Shown: positions 1-6,369 of the stretch, piece by piece | Layout of the letters: every line of letters starts with the position of its first letter | How positions within the stretch are numbered: the first letter of the stretch is position 1 | Assembly: GCA_023145125.1 (NCBI GenBank) | Contig: JAGLEK010000392.1 | Span: 1-6,394 of the forward strand | DNA length: 6,394 nucleotides | Direction: 5' to 3' | From: Bacteroidales bacterium | GTDB lineage: Bacteria > Bacteroidota > Bacteroidia > Bacteroidales > B18-G4 | Program-made: the position numbers and the translations under genes | The notes under the pieces: model-generated | The model's input: the letters and a program-made list of their open reading frames with translations, nothing else | The model's database searches: none | What the model was told of the DNA's origin: nothing

Positions 1-45
1 GAGTACTTGGAGTACTTGGAGTGCCTGAAGTACTTAAAGTGATTG
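1..45. repeat. 9-bp degenerate tandem repeat
   Basis: Five consecutive 9-base units start at the first base: GAGTACTTG, GAGTACTTG, GAGTGCCTG, AAGTACTTA and AAGTGATTG. The first two are identical and the others differ at one to three positions. The array probably continues to the left of the window. It lies 15 bases before the preferred start of the first gene, so it would be in that gene's leader or promoter region. Three of the units contain the palindrome AGTACT. Because the unit length is a multiple of three, the frame of the downstream gene stays open through it (V-L-G / V-P-E / V-L-K type triplets), but I read this as non-coding. I do not see the spacer structure of a CRISPR. Confidence 0.75.
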
Positions 46-59
46 AAAAAGATTCTGAT

Positions 60-407
60 ATGAGAACATTAATTACTATCCTGATAATATGCTCTGCCTT
101 CCTGATCATTCCTGTTTCGGTTTCGGCGCAGAAGGTTTTCTCGTGTGATCACAGTTATGAGGCCGACGTCAAGGTGTTTGTTGCCAAATACACTTACGAG
201 GCAGACCTGCTCGTATACAGGGTTAAATACTCTTATGAGGCCGGGCAGAACGATGGCAAGTGGTTTTTTTGCAAATACAATTACGAAGCCGACAAGACTA
301 TCTATTTCTGCGACTACAGTTACGAAGCCGACCTTATCATCTGCTTTGTCGATAACAGCTACGAAGCCAAATGGCGTGAGAAATCCATGCAATACCTTAT
401 GTACTGA
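60..407 (+). CDS. Exported YEAD-repeat protein, DUF6150 / septoil-knot family
   Basis: Encodes 115 aa. A signal peptide is clear: Met-Arg, a hydrophobic core (residues 4-19) and a likely signal peptidase I site after VSVSA (A23), leaving about 92 mature residues. The mature part is six copies of an aromatic-rich beta-strand motif ending in (S/T/N)YEA(D/G/K), at residues 32-36, 45-49, 58-62, 74-78, 87-91 and 100-104. Spacing is 13, 13, 16, 13 and 13 residues; the extra three residues form a QNDG turn in the middle. The C-terminus (KWREKS...YLMY) also resembles the family. From memory, this repeat pattern defines DUF6150, which Pfam links to a 7(1) 'septoil knot' fold; no biochemical function is known to me. 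The ATG at 60 is preferred over a GTG at 21 because it puts the signal peptide at the N-terminus; the GTG lies inside the tandem repeat. No Shine-Dalgarno sequence is seen. Four cysteines (29, 71, 84, 95) remain in the mature protein. It is probably cotranscribed with the next gene, 27 bases downstream and in the same reading frame. Confidence 0.85.
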   Translation: MRTLITILIICSAFLIIPVSVSAQKVFSCDHSYEADVKVFVAKYTYEADLLVYRVKYSYEAGQNDGKWFFCKYNYEADKTIYFCDYSYEADLIICFVDNSYEAKWREKSMQYLMY

Positions 408-434
408 TCCGCAAAAAATCCCTACCTTTCAGTC

Positions 435-1913
435 GTGAAAAGATATTTACTGGAAATTGCCGTATTCCTGTGTGGAGCGATATTAATGATCTTTGAGATC
501 GTAGGTTCTCGGGTTATTGCACCTTATTTCGGCACCTCCATTTATGTATGGACCAGCCTCATCGGCGTGATCCTTGGCAGCCTCAGTGCCGGATACTGGC
601 TCGGGGGCAGGCTTGCAGACAAAGATCCCGGTTTTAAAGCACTTTCCCGAATCATCCTGGCTGCCGCCATTTTCATCATCCTCGCTACGATGCTGAAAGG
701 GCCTGTGCTTGCTTATTTGTCTGAGGCCTTCACCGATATGATCATGAGGACCCTTCTCGCAGCTATCATACTTTTTGCTCCGGCAAGCTTATTCCTCGGA
801 ATGGTTTCCCCTTACGCTGTCAGGTTAAAGCTCAAAACAATCAGCAGTTCAGGAAAGACGGTTGGCAATCTTTACGCCATCTCAACAGTTGGCAGCATTT
901 TAGGAACTTTTCTTGCCGGTTTCGTCCTTATACCTTTTATGGGTACAACCATCATCCTGTATATCATTGCCGGCACCCTCGTAGCAGTCGCCCTGAGCCT
1001 GGGGTTCAAATATCTCAGCAAAGGTGACCTCGCTATGGTCATCCTCGTTCTTATGGTGTCAGGCTATGATATTTACACACTTAATTCATCCGAAAAACAG
1101 ATCATCGAAGCAGACACACGATATAACCATGTTCAAATATTCGAAATGGAGTACTGGATCAGCGGGGCACCTATCAAGGTTATGAAGGTTAATGACGAAT
1201 ACAGTTCAGCAATGTTTCCGGATAATGATTCACTGGTATATGAGTATGCATGGTTTTACCAATTGGCAGAGCATTTCAAACCTGGTTTCGACAAGACTTT
1301 ACTAATCGGCGGCGCTGCATATTCTTACCCCAAATATTACCTTGGGAAATATCCGGCAGCATACATCGATGTGGTGGAAATAGATCCCGGTCTCACTGAG
1401 CTGGCGAGGGAGCACTTCCGTTTGCAGGACAACCCCCGTTTAAGGATCTTTCATGAAGATGGGCGGACCTTCCTGAATAACAGCCCTGAGAAATATGATG
1501 TGATCCTCGGTGATGCATTTAAATCCCTGATGTCGATACCTTTTCAGCTCACAACCCGTGAGGCTGTCCGGCGAAAGTACGATATGCTGGAACAGGACGG
1601 CATTGTGATCGTCAACATCATCGCCTCCATGGAAGGGCCGGCAAGTGAATTCCTGCATGCTGAGTATGTAACCTACAGGGAGGTTTTTCCACAGGTCTGC
1701 ATTTTTGCCTGCCACGATCCTGAAGATCCCGGCCTATTGCAAAGCATCAGCCTGATCGCACTGAAATCAGCGGAAACACCTTCATTCAGCAGTACAGATC
1801 CACTCCTGAGCAGCTTACTTGATCACCGGATCGATCTCGAGATATCTCCTGATGCCATGATCCTCACCGACGATTATGCCCCTGTTGAATATTTCACGCG
1901 AAAGGCCATATAG
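435..1913 (+). CDS. Membrane-anchored spermidine synthase-like protein (fused transporter-like/SpdSyn)
   Basis: Encodes 492 aa from a GTG start. The N-terminal half has about seven hydrophobic helices (roughly residues 6-26, 37-57, 71-88, 105-126, 144-166, 170-190, 198-215), with the FEIVGSRVIAPYFG and SAGYWLGGRLAD motifs typical of proteins annotated 'fused MFS/spermidine synthase'. The C-terminal half (about 225-490) is a Rossmann-type aminopropyltransferase-like domain: IGGAAYSYP (291-299), VVEIDP (313-318), EDGRTFL (341-347), YDVILGDAF (354-362) and the family-typical TDDYAPVEYF near the end. True spermidine synthases transfer aminopropyl from decarboxylated AdoMet to putrescine. By hand alignment, GGGDG is here GGAAY and the DSTDP loop is DAFKS, so the usual catalytic aspartate appears replaced; polyamine synthesis should not be assumed. 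The GTG is the first start after an in-frame TGA at 405-407. An ATG at 486 would cut into helix 1, so it is less likely. The cytoplasmic side and substrate are unknown. Confidence 0.85.
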   Translation: MKRYLLEIAVFLCGAILMIFEIVGSRVIAPYFGTSIYVWTSLIGVILGSLSAGYWLGGRLADKDPGFKALSRIILAAAIFIILATMLKGPVLAYLSEAFTDMIMRTLLAAIILFAPASLFLGMVSPYAVRLKLKTISSSGKTVGNLYAISTVGSILGTFLAGFVLIPFMGTTIILYIIAGTLVAVALSLGFKYLSKGDLAMVILVLMVSGYDIYTLNSSEKQIIEADTRYNHVQIFEMEYWISGAPIKVMKVNDEYSSAMFPDNDSLVYEYAWFYQLAEHFKPGFDKTLLIGGAAYSYPKYYLGKYPAAYIDVVEIDPGLTELAREHFRLQDNPRLRIFHEDGRTFLNNSPEKYDVILGDAFKSLMSIPFQLTTREAVRRKYDMLEQDGIVIVNIIASMEGPASEFLHAEYVTYREVFPQVCIFACHDPEDPGLLQSISLIALKSAETPSFSSTDPLLSSLLDHRIDLEISPDAMILTDDYAPVEYFTRKAI

Positions 1914-1958
1914 TTTACTTAATTACTACTTTTATAAGCTCACCATTAAACAAAAAGC
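1914..1958 (+). promoter_or_regulatory. AT-rich 45-bp leader with weak promoter-like match
   Basis: This is the widest gap within the four-gene cluster. It contains TACTTTTA at 1927-1934, which resembles the Bacteroidota -7 element TAnnTTTG except for the last base, and it ends in CAAAAAGC just before the ATG. The A-rich stretch before the start codon is typical of translation initiation in this phylum. A good -33 TTTG is not present at the right distance, so an internal promoter is only a possibility; simple read-through from upstream is equally likely. Confidence 0.2.
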
Positions 1959-2774
1959 ATGAAAACAAGGCATTTTATTATTCTTCTCACTGTCATCCTT
2001 ATTACCGGATTATTACTGCCATCCTGCTCCGTGCCTGAAGAACACGGCCCCCTTATCATTGGGATATCAAAAGCTTTACCGGAAGAATACTATGGAAATT
2101 ACGCACAATGGATAAACACCGCTGACTCCGGCATCGTATGTGTAGATCTATATCATATGCCCCTTGATTCGGCTCTGATCATGCTTGACGGATGTTCCGG
2201 CTTGCTCATCAGTGGCGGGCCGGATGTTTATCCGGGGCGTTATGGCCGGGCAGCCGATACTGTCAAATGCGGAACCATCGACTATTACCGGGATACCCTG
2301 GAGTTTGCATTGATAGGGAAAGCAAAAGAACTGGAAATGCCGATCCTGGGCATTTGCCGGGGCCTGCAGATTTTCAATGTATATCATGGTGGCAGCCTGT
2401 ACGCTGACATACCCATAGATTTTGACACATCAGAGGTGCACAGATGCAAGGATACCTACAACTGCGATCATGAGCTGAGGGTTACTAAGAAATCGGGGCT
2501 GTATGAAATTTCCGCTGCCCAAAACGGCTGGGTGAACTCAAACCACCACCAGGGCATACAACGCATTGGCACCGGGATCAGGGCCATTGCCCGCACCAAT
2601 GACGGGCTGATAGAGGCTATTGAATATGATGACCCGGATAACATGCCATTCTTTATGGGTGTTCAGTGGCATCCGGAGCGTATGGATGTCGATAATCCAT
2701 TTTCATTGCCCATTGCCCTGGCTTTTGTTCAGGAGGTAAAATTATACCGGACCGGCCATCAATTTGCCGAATAA
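1959..2774 (+). CDS. Lipoprotein gamma-glutamyl-GABA hydrolase-like peptidase C26 (PuuD family)
   Basis: Encodes 271 aa. The N-terminus is a lipoprotein signal: MKTRH, a hydrophobic core and the lipobox LPSC with lipidation at C23. The rest is a class I glutamine-amidotransferase fold of the peptidase C26 type. The nucleophile elbow is GICRGLQ (131-137, C133), a family-typical NSNHHQG block is at 193-199, and the catalytic His/Glu pair is QWHPE (236-240, H238 and E240). SGGPDVYP (85-92) is the conserved oxyanion-strand motif. The catalytic triad therefore looks intact. Known relatives hydrolyse gamma-glutamyl bonds: PuuD cuts gamma-glutamyl-GABA in putrescine breakdown, and gamma-glutamyl hydrolases trim folate polyglutamates. 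Those I know best are cytosolic or lysosomal, whereas this one should be anchored in the envelope, so the substrate is uncertain. Besides C23 and C133 there are C61, C79, C104, C163 and C169; the last two flank a short loop and could form a disulfide. It follows the spermidine-synthase-like gene in the same direction. Confidence 0.9.
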   Translation: MKTRHFIILLTVILITGLLLPSCSVPEEHGPLIIGISKALPEEYYGNYAQWINTADSGIVCVDLYHMPLDSALIMLDGCSGLLISGGPDVYPGRYGRAADTVKCGTIDYYRDTLEFALIGKAKELEMPILGICRGLQIFNVYHGGSLYADIPIDFDTSEVHRCKDTYNCDHELRVTKKSGLYEISAAQNGWVNSNHHQGIQRIGTGIRAIARTNDGLIEAIEYDDPDNMPFFMGVQWHPERMDVDNPFSLPIALAFVQEVKLYRTGHQFAE

Positions 2775-2794
2775 TGCAATAATTTAGTCTTGAT

Positions 2795-3478
2795 ATGATC
2801 AAAAAGCTGTTTTTCATCCTTACAATCCTGTTTGTATTCTCCAACCTTGCCATTTCCCAGGATCAGGAGATCCGGCCCATTAAATTTAAAAAGCTCAAAA
2901 AAGAGATCCGCAAACAGAGGTCGCCTTTCTATTACCCTGTGCTGTTCCAACGCTACCTGGACCTTGACACCAGCCTCACCTATGAAGAATTCAGGCACCT
3001 ATATTATGGCTTCACATTTCAGGATGCCTACTCACCTTATGGTATTCCCGCATTACAGGATTCCCTGATTTCTTATCTTTCCCGCCAGGAATTGCTCAGG
3101 GCCGAGTACCAGGTTGCTGCAAGGATTGGCGGGCAACTGCTGCGGGAGAGCCCTTTCAGGCTGCGGGAAACATTCATCACAGCCGTTGCTTATGAGATGG
3201 CAGGCGATGGAAAGATGAGCAGCATATATTTCAACTTTTTCGAAAAGCAGGTAGACGCTATCATGTCAAGCGGCGACGGGCTTTCCACAAATACTGCTTT
3301 TGTGGTCATCTACATAAGGGATGAATATGAGATGCTGGAGGTGCTGGGATTTAAGTTTGGAGGAGGCCAGGCCCTGCTGGCGGGTGATTACGACAAGCTT
3401 GAACTGGAAGAGAACCCTTATGGCGTGGAGGCTTTGTATTTTGATGTAAGCAGGTTGTTTGCGGTCGGCTTTAAATAA
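2795..3478 (+). CDS. Secreted DUF4919-like protein
   Basis: Encodes 227 aa with an N-terminal signal peptide (MIKK, hydrophobic core 5-19, likely cleavage before Q22 in AIS-QDQ). The mature protein starts with a basic segment (KFKKLKKEIRKQ, 30-41). It continues with FYYPVLFQRYLDLDTSLTYEEF and HLYYGFTFQDAYSPYG, then a mostly helical middle. The C-terminal part reads SGDGLS-TAFVVIYIRDEYEML-LGF, followed by YDKLELEENPYGVEALYFDV. I recognise this layout as DUF4919, a domain of unknown function seen largely in Bacteroidota; the assignment is from memory of the motif order. No catalytic motif stands out. The ATG is 20 bases after the stop of the lipoprotein gene, so it is likely the last gene of the same transcription unit. 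The next gene converges on it with only 14 bases between stops. Confidence 0.75.
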   Translation: MIKKLFFILTILFVFSNLAISQDQEIRPIKFKKLKKEIRKQRSPFYYPVLFQRYLDLDTSLTYEEFRHLYYGFTFQDAYSPYGIPALQDSLISYLSRQELLRAEYQVAARIGGQLLRESPFRLRETFITAVAYEMAGDGKMSSIYFNFFEKQVDAIMSSGDGLSTNTAFVVIYIRDEYEMLEVLGFKFGGGQALLAGDYDKLELEENPYGVEALYFDVSRLFAVGFK

Positions 3479-3492
3479 TCACTTCTGTCGTG

Positions 3493-4167
3493 CTACTGCT
3501 CTTGTCCGCGTACCCTTTTCCCTTCATTGAAGATGTATACAAACCTGAGGCTGAGAACCTGGTTCTTTTGCTTTCTTATAAAAGCTTCCTGGCTGTACAA
3601 AGCCGGAAAATAGCGTTCCCTGATTATACCAAGTGACTGGCTGTACCGCACATTGAGGTGCAGGTGTTTCCAAATTCTTACTTTAAAGTCTACCAAAAAG
3701 CCCCAATCATTATCATTAAATGCTACAGAATCAATGTATGGTTCCCGATTACCGCTATGCTCCTTCTCACTTGCACTGACCAATCTTGCCCAGTAGCCAC
3801 CTAATCCAAAAGTTAATACATCCTTATCAGTATATGTTATATACACCGGCACCTCAAAATAATTCAGGCGAAGGCGATATTCAGCGGTAAGGGAATCGCT
3901 GTCGAATTGCTTTTTCTGGAAAGCTCCTTTCTGGCTAAAAACTGTTTCCAGGTTTGCACCCCAATTTTTATTCTTTCCAAAAGGGACAATTGCTCCTACC
4001 CCACCGTTAAAGCCAAACTGGCTCCAGCCTTTGATCTCATCACCCTCTACCTGTGTGAGGCTCGCCCCGGCAATGACAGTGCCTTTAATTATCTGGCCGT
4101 GAGCAGCATTATGCATCACAAATCCAAACAGGAAGAGCAGTATGATATGTAGGGTGATCTTTCTCAA
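3493..4167 (-). CDS. PorT-family outer-membrane beta-barrel protein
   Basis: Encodes 224 aa. It begins with a signal peptide (MRKITLHIILLFLFGFV, likely cleavage near AAHG-Q, residue 24). The rest alternates polar and hydrophobic residues as in a small outer-membrane barrel: KGTVIAGASLTQV, GFNGGVGAIVPFG, WGANLETVFSQKGA, LNYFEVPVYITY, LTFGLGGYWARL, DWGFLVDFKVRI, LHLNVRYSQSLG and a last strand VLSLRFVYIF. This order, including LNYFEVPVY, matches the PorT / 'outer membrane beta-barrel' family of Bacteroidota. The C-terminus has a short charged tail (EGKRVRGQEQ) after the last strand, slightly unusual for a barrel. The start is TTG: an in-frame TGA lies seven codons upstream with no ATG or GTG between, and the first internal ATG (residue 18) would destroy the signal peptide. 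The function may be structural or in secretion, but PorT itself belongs to type IX secretion and I would not assign that role here. It reads visibly more AT-rich than tex. Confidence 0.8.
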   Translation of the reverse strand: MRKITLHIILLFLFGFVMHNAAHGQIIKGTVIAGASLTQVEGDEIKGWSQFGFNGGVGAIVPFGKNKNWGANLETVFSQKGAFQKKQFDSDSLTAEYRLRLNYFEVPVYITYTDKDVLTFGLGGYWARLVSASEKEHSGNREPYIDSVAFNDNDWGFLVDFKVRIWKHLHLNVRYSQSLGIIRERYFPALYSQEAFIRKQKNQVLSLRFVYIFNEGKRVRGQEQ

Positions 4168-4238
4168 TTTCTTAGATATATTAACTCAACTACAACGGTA
4201 TAAAGATTATAATATTTTTTGTTCCAAACACAAGATGA
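4168..4238 (-). promoter_or_regulatory. Intergenic region with candidate promoter for the beta-barrel gene
   Basis: This 71-base, very AT-rich stretch separates tex from the beta-barrel gene, both read leftwards. On the minus strand TTGTGT (complement of 4228-4233) and TATAAT (complement of 4206-4211) are 16 bases apart, a near-standard -35/-10 pair, which would start transcription around base 4200 with a leader of about 30 bases. Bacteroidota usually use TTTG / TAnnTTTG instead; TTTG is present in the same place (GTGTTTGG) but the -7 element is not a clean match. I see no strong hairpin followed by T-run that would terminate tex, so read-through from tex into the beta-barrel gene remains possible. 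Confidence 0.35.
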
Positions 4239-6368
4239 TCAAATATTTTTCATCGACAGCTGTATTCGCTTCCTTTCCATATCCACATCCATCACCTTTA
4301 CCCGGACTTTCTGGTTCAGGTTTACAACTTCATTAGGATCCCTGACAAAGCGGTCGGCCATCTGGCTTACATGGACCAGGCCGTCCTGGTGAACGCCAAC
4401 ATCCACAAAAGCACCAAAGGCCGTTATATTTGTTACAATACCTGGAAGGATCATTCCTTCTTTCAGGTCTTCGATATTATTGACACCGGCTTCAAACTCG
4501 AAGACATCAAACTTTTTGCGCGGGTCCCTCCCCGGTTTTGCAAGCTCGTCTATGATATCTATCAGGGTTGGCAGGCCCGTGCTTTCAGTTACAAACTCTT
4601 TCGGGTCTACTTGCTTGCGAAGCTCATTGTCCTTGATAAACTCCTCAATGCTTGTTCCATACTTTTTCACCATTCCGGCCACAACGGAGTAACTTTCAGG
4701 GTGAACGGCACTGCTGTCGAGAGGGTTCTTAGCATCACTTATCCGCAGGAATCCGGCAGCCTGTTCAAATGCTTTCGCCCCGAAACCGGATACCTTCATA
4801 AATTCATTTCTTGAGCTGAACGGGCCATTCGTATCACGGTAGCCGATGATCTTGCCGGCAAGCGATGGCCCTACTCCCGATACATATGAAAGCAATTGCT
4901 TGCTGGCCGTATTTATTTCTACACCCACCTTGTTAACACAACTCATAACGGTATCCTCCAGGCTCTTTGCGAGTGCAGCCTGGCTTACATCATGCTGGTA
5001 TTGCCCGACACCGATCGACTTGGGGTCGATCTTTACAAGTTCAGCAAGCGGATCCATCAATCTCCTGCCAATGGATACCGACCCCCTGACAGTAATGTCA
5101 TAATCAGGAAATTCTTCACGTGCAACCTTGGAAGCCGAATAGACGGATGCACCACTTTCATTTACCATAACGGCAATAATATCTTTCTGGAAGCGAATGC
5201 TTTTTATGAAGCGCTCCGTCTGGCGGCCGGCCGTGCCATTTCCGATGGCTATTGCTTCAATCTTATATGCATCGACGAGGCTCAGCACCTTTTTTATTGC
5301 CTCTTTCACTTCGTTCTGAGGAGGGTGGGGATAAATAGTCTCATTATGCATCAATCGCCCCTGGCGATCAAGACAAACCACCTTGCATCCTGTCCTGAAG
5401 CCCGGATCAATGGCTAAAACAGTTTTCTGTCCCATGGGTGGTGCCAGCAAAAGTTGTCGCATATTCTCTACAAAGACCTCAATAGCCTTATGATCGGCAC
5501 GCTCCCTGGCTTCGGCTTTTGCTTCCGTTTCCATCGAAGGTTGCAGTAAGCGCTTGTAAGCATCCTCAACAGCCATTTCCACCTGGGCAGAAGCTTCATT
5601 GCCGGCCTTAAGAAAAATTTTATTCAGCATCTCAACAGCTTCCTGCTGCGAGGGTTCAACACTCAGGCGCAGAAAACCTTCCTTCTCCCCCCTGAACATG
5701 GCCAGCACCCGGTGCGAAGGCGCAGAAGATATACGTTCCGAGAAATCGAACCATGTTTTAAAATTCATTCCTTCCTCCGCCTTACCCTTGATGACCTTTG
5801 AGGTCAGCAATGCCGACTTCCTGAACAGCCGGCGCATCCTGCTCCTGGCGTACTGGTGCTCATTAACCCATTCTGCTATGATATCCCGGGCTCCGGCAAG
5901 TGCATCATCAGTGGAATTTACCTCTTTTTCAGCATTGATAAACCTATCTGCAAGTTCTGCAACGCTTCCGGGATTTTGCGACATGAGCGTCTTAGCCAAT
6001 GGTTCCAGTCCCTTTGCTTTTGCCATCGTTGACCTGGTTTTGCGTTTGGGGCGGTATGGAAGATATATATCTTCAAGCTCCGAAAGGCTTTCCGCCTTTT
6101 CAAGTTTCATTTTCAATTCATCGCTCAGCTTGCCCTGCTCATCAATGGATTGCATGATGCTGTCGCGCCGCTTTCCAAGTGCCTTCAGCTGCTCCATCCT
6201 GTCGCGTATATGCATGATCGCCTGCTCATCCAGGCTGTCGGTGTATTCTTTACGATACCTGGCAATAAATGGCACCGTAGCGCCACCGGTAAGCAATTCG
6301 GCTGTATTGGCAACCTGGTTGGTGCGGATGCTTAATTCTTTGGCTATTTTTTCGAAGTATGCTAACAT
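4239..6368 (-). CDS. tex: Tex family RNA-binding transcription accessory protein
   Basis: Encodes 709 aa, full length for the family though without the C-terminal tail of the longer proteobacterial proteins. Tex is a cytoplasmic nucleic-acid-binding protein that acts on transcription; its exact role is still unclear. Domains in order: the helical Tex N-terminal region with TVPFIARYRKE (31-41) and the LSELEDIYLPYRPKRKTR block (95-112); a YqgF/RNase H-like domain from about 316 with LAIDPGFRTGCKV (318-330), AIGNGTAGRQTE (374-385) and NESGASVYSAS (403-413); the connector GRRLMDPLAELVKIDPKSIG (434-453) and VGQYQHDV; helix-hairpin-helix DNA-binding motifs (LLSYVSGVGPSLAGKI and FMKVSGFGAKAFEQAAGFLRI, 492-543); and a C-terminal S1 RNA-binding domain (about 637-707, with GIVTNITAFGAFVDVG and DGLVHVSQM). 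The ATG start fits the family N-terminus. No ribosome-binding site is seen: a 7-bp tandem repeat ends one base before the ATG. Confidence 0.97.
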   Translation of the reverse strand: MLAYFEKIAKELSIRTNQVANTAELLTGGATVPFIARYRKEYTDSLDEQAIMHIRDRMEQLKALGKRRDSIMQSIDEQGKLSDELKMKLEKAESLSELEDIYLPYRPKRKTRSTMAKAKGLEPLAKTLMSQNPGSVAELADRFINAEKEVNSTDDALAGARDIIAEWVNEHQYARSRMRRLFRKSALLTSKVIKGKAEEGMNFKTWFDFSERISSAPSHRVLAMFRGEKEGFLRLSVEPSQQEAVEMLNKIFLKAGNEASAQVEMAVEDAYKRLLQPSMETEAKAEARERADHKAIEVFVENMRQLLLAPPMGQKTVLAIDPGFRTGCKVVCLDRQGRLMHNETIYPHPPQNEVKEAIKKVLSLVDAYKIEAIAIGNGTAGRQTERFIKSIRFQKDIIAVMVNESGASVYSASKVAREEFPDYDITVRGSVSIGRRLMDPLAELVKIDPKSIGVGQYQHDVSQAALAKSLEDTVMSCVNKVGVEINTASKQLLSYVSGVGPSLAGKIIGYRDTNGPFSSRNEFMKVSGFGAKAFEQAAGFLRISDAKNPLDSSAVHPESYSVVAGMVKKYGTSIEEFIKDNELRKQVDPKEFVTESTGLPTLIDIIDELAKPGRDPRKKFDVFEFEAGVNNIEDLKEGMILPGIVTNITAFGAFVDVGVHQDGLVHVSQMADRFVRDPNEVVNLNQKVRVKVMDVDMERKRIQLSMKNI

Positions 6369-6369
6369 T

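Noticed and set aside
1..45. CRISPR-like array
   Set aside because: Units are 9 bases and directly adjacent, with no spacers and no cas genes nearby.
21..59. GTG start at 21 giving a 128-aa form of the YEAD-repeat protein
   Set aside because: It would place 13 charged residues encoded partly by a tandem repeat before the signal peptide; ATG at 60 gives a normal signal sequence.
69..392. 107-aa minus-strand frame opposite the YEAD-repeat gene
   Set aside because: Its regular valine/phenylalanine pattern mirrors the repeats on the coding strand; no independent evidence for a gene.
145..438. 97-aa frame overlapping the YEAD-repeat gene
   Set aside because: Its repeated pattern is just the out-of-frame reading of the DUF6150 repeats; the other frame has a signal peptide and a known family pattern.
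1440..1715. 91-aa minus-strand frame inside the spermidine-synthase-like gene
   Set aside because: It overlaps the conserved methyltransferase-fold motifs on the plus strand and has no family signal.
435..1913. Calling the gene speE
   Set aside because: The membrane fusion and the altered catalytic loop make true spermidine synthase activity doubtful.
3493..4167. Assignment of the beta-barrel gene to type IX secretion (porT)
   Set aside because: The family name covers many unrelated small barrels, and no other type IX secretion gene is in the window, so only a family-level call is justified.
4896..5417. 173-aa open frame antisense to tex
   Set aside because: It lies wholly inside tex, which is full length with all domains; the translation lacks any recognisable motif and looks like a complementary-strand shadow.
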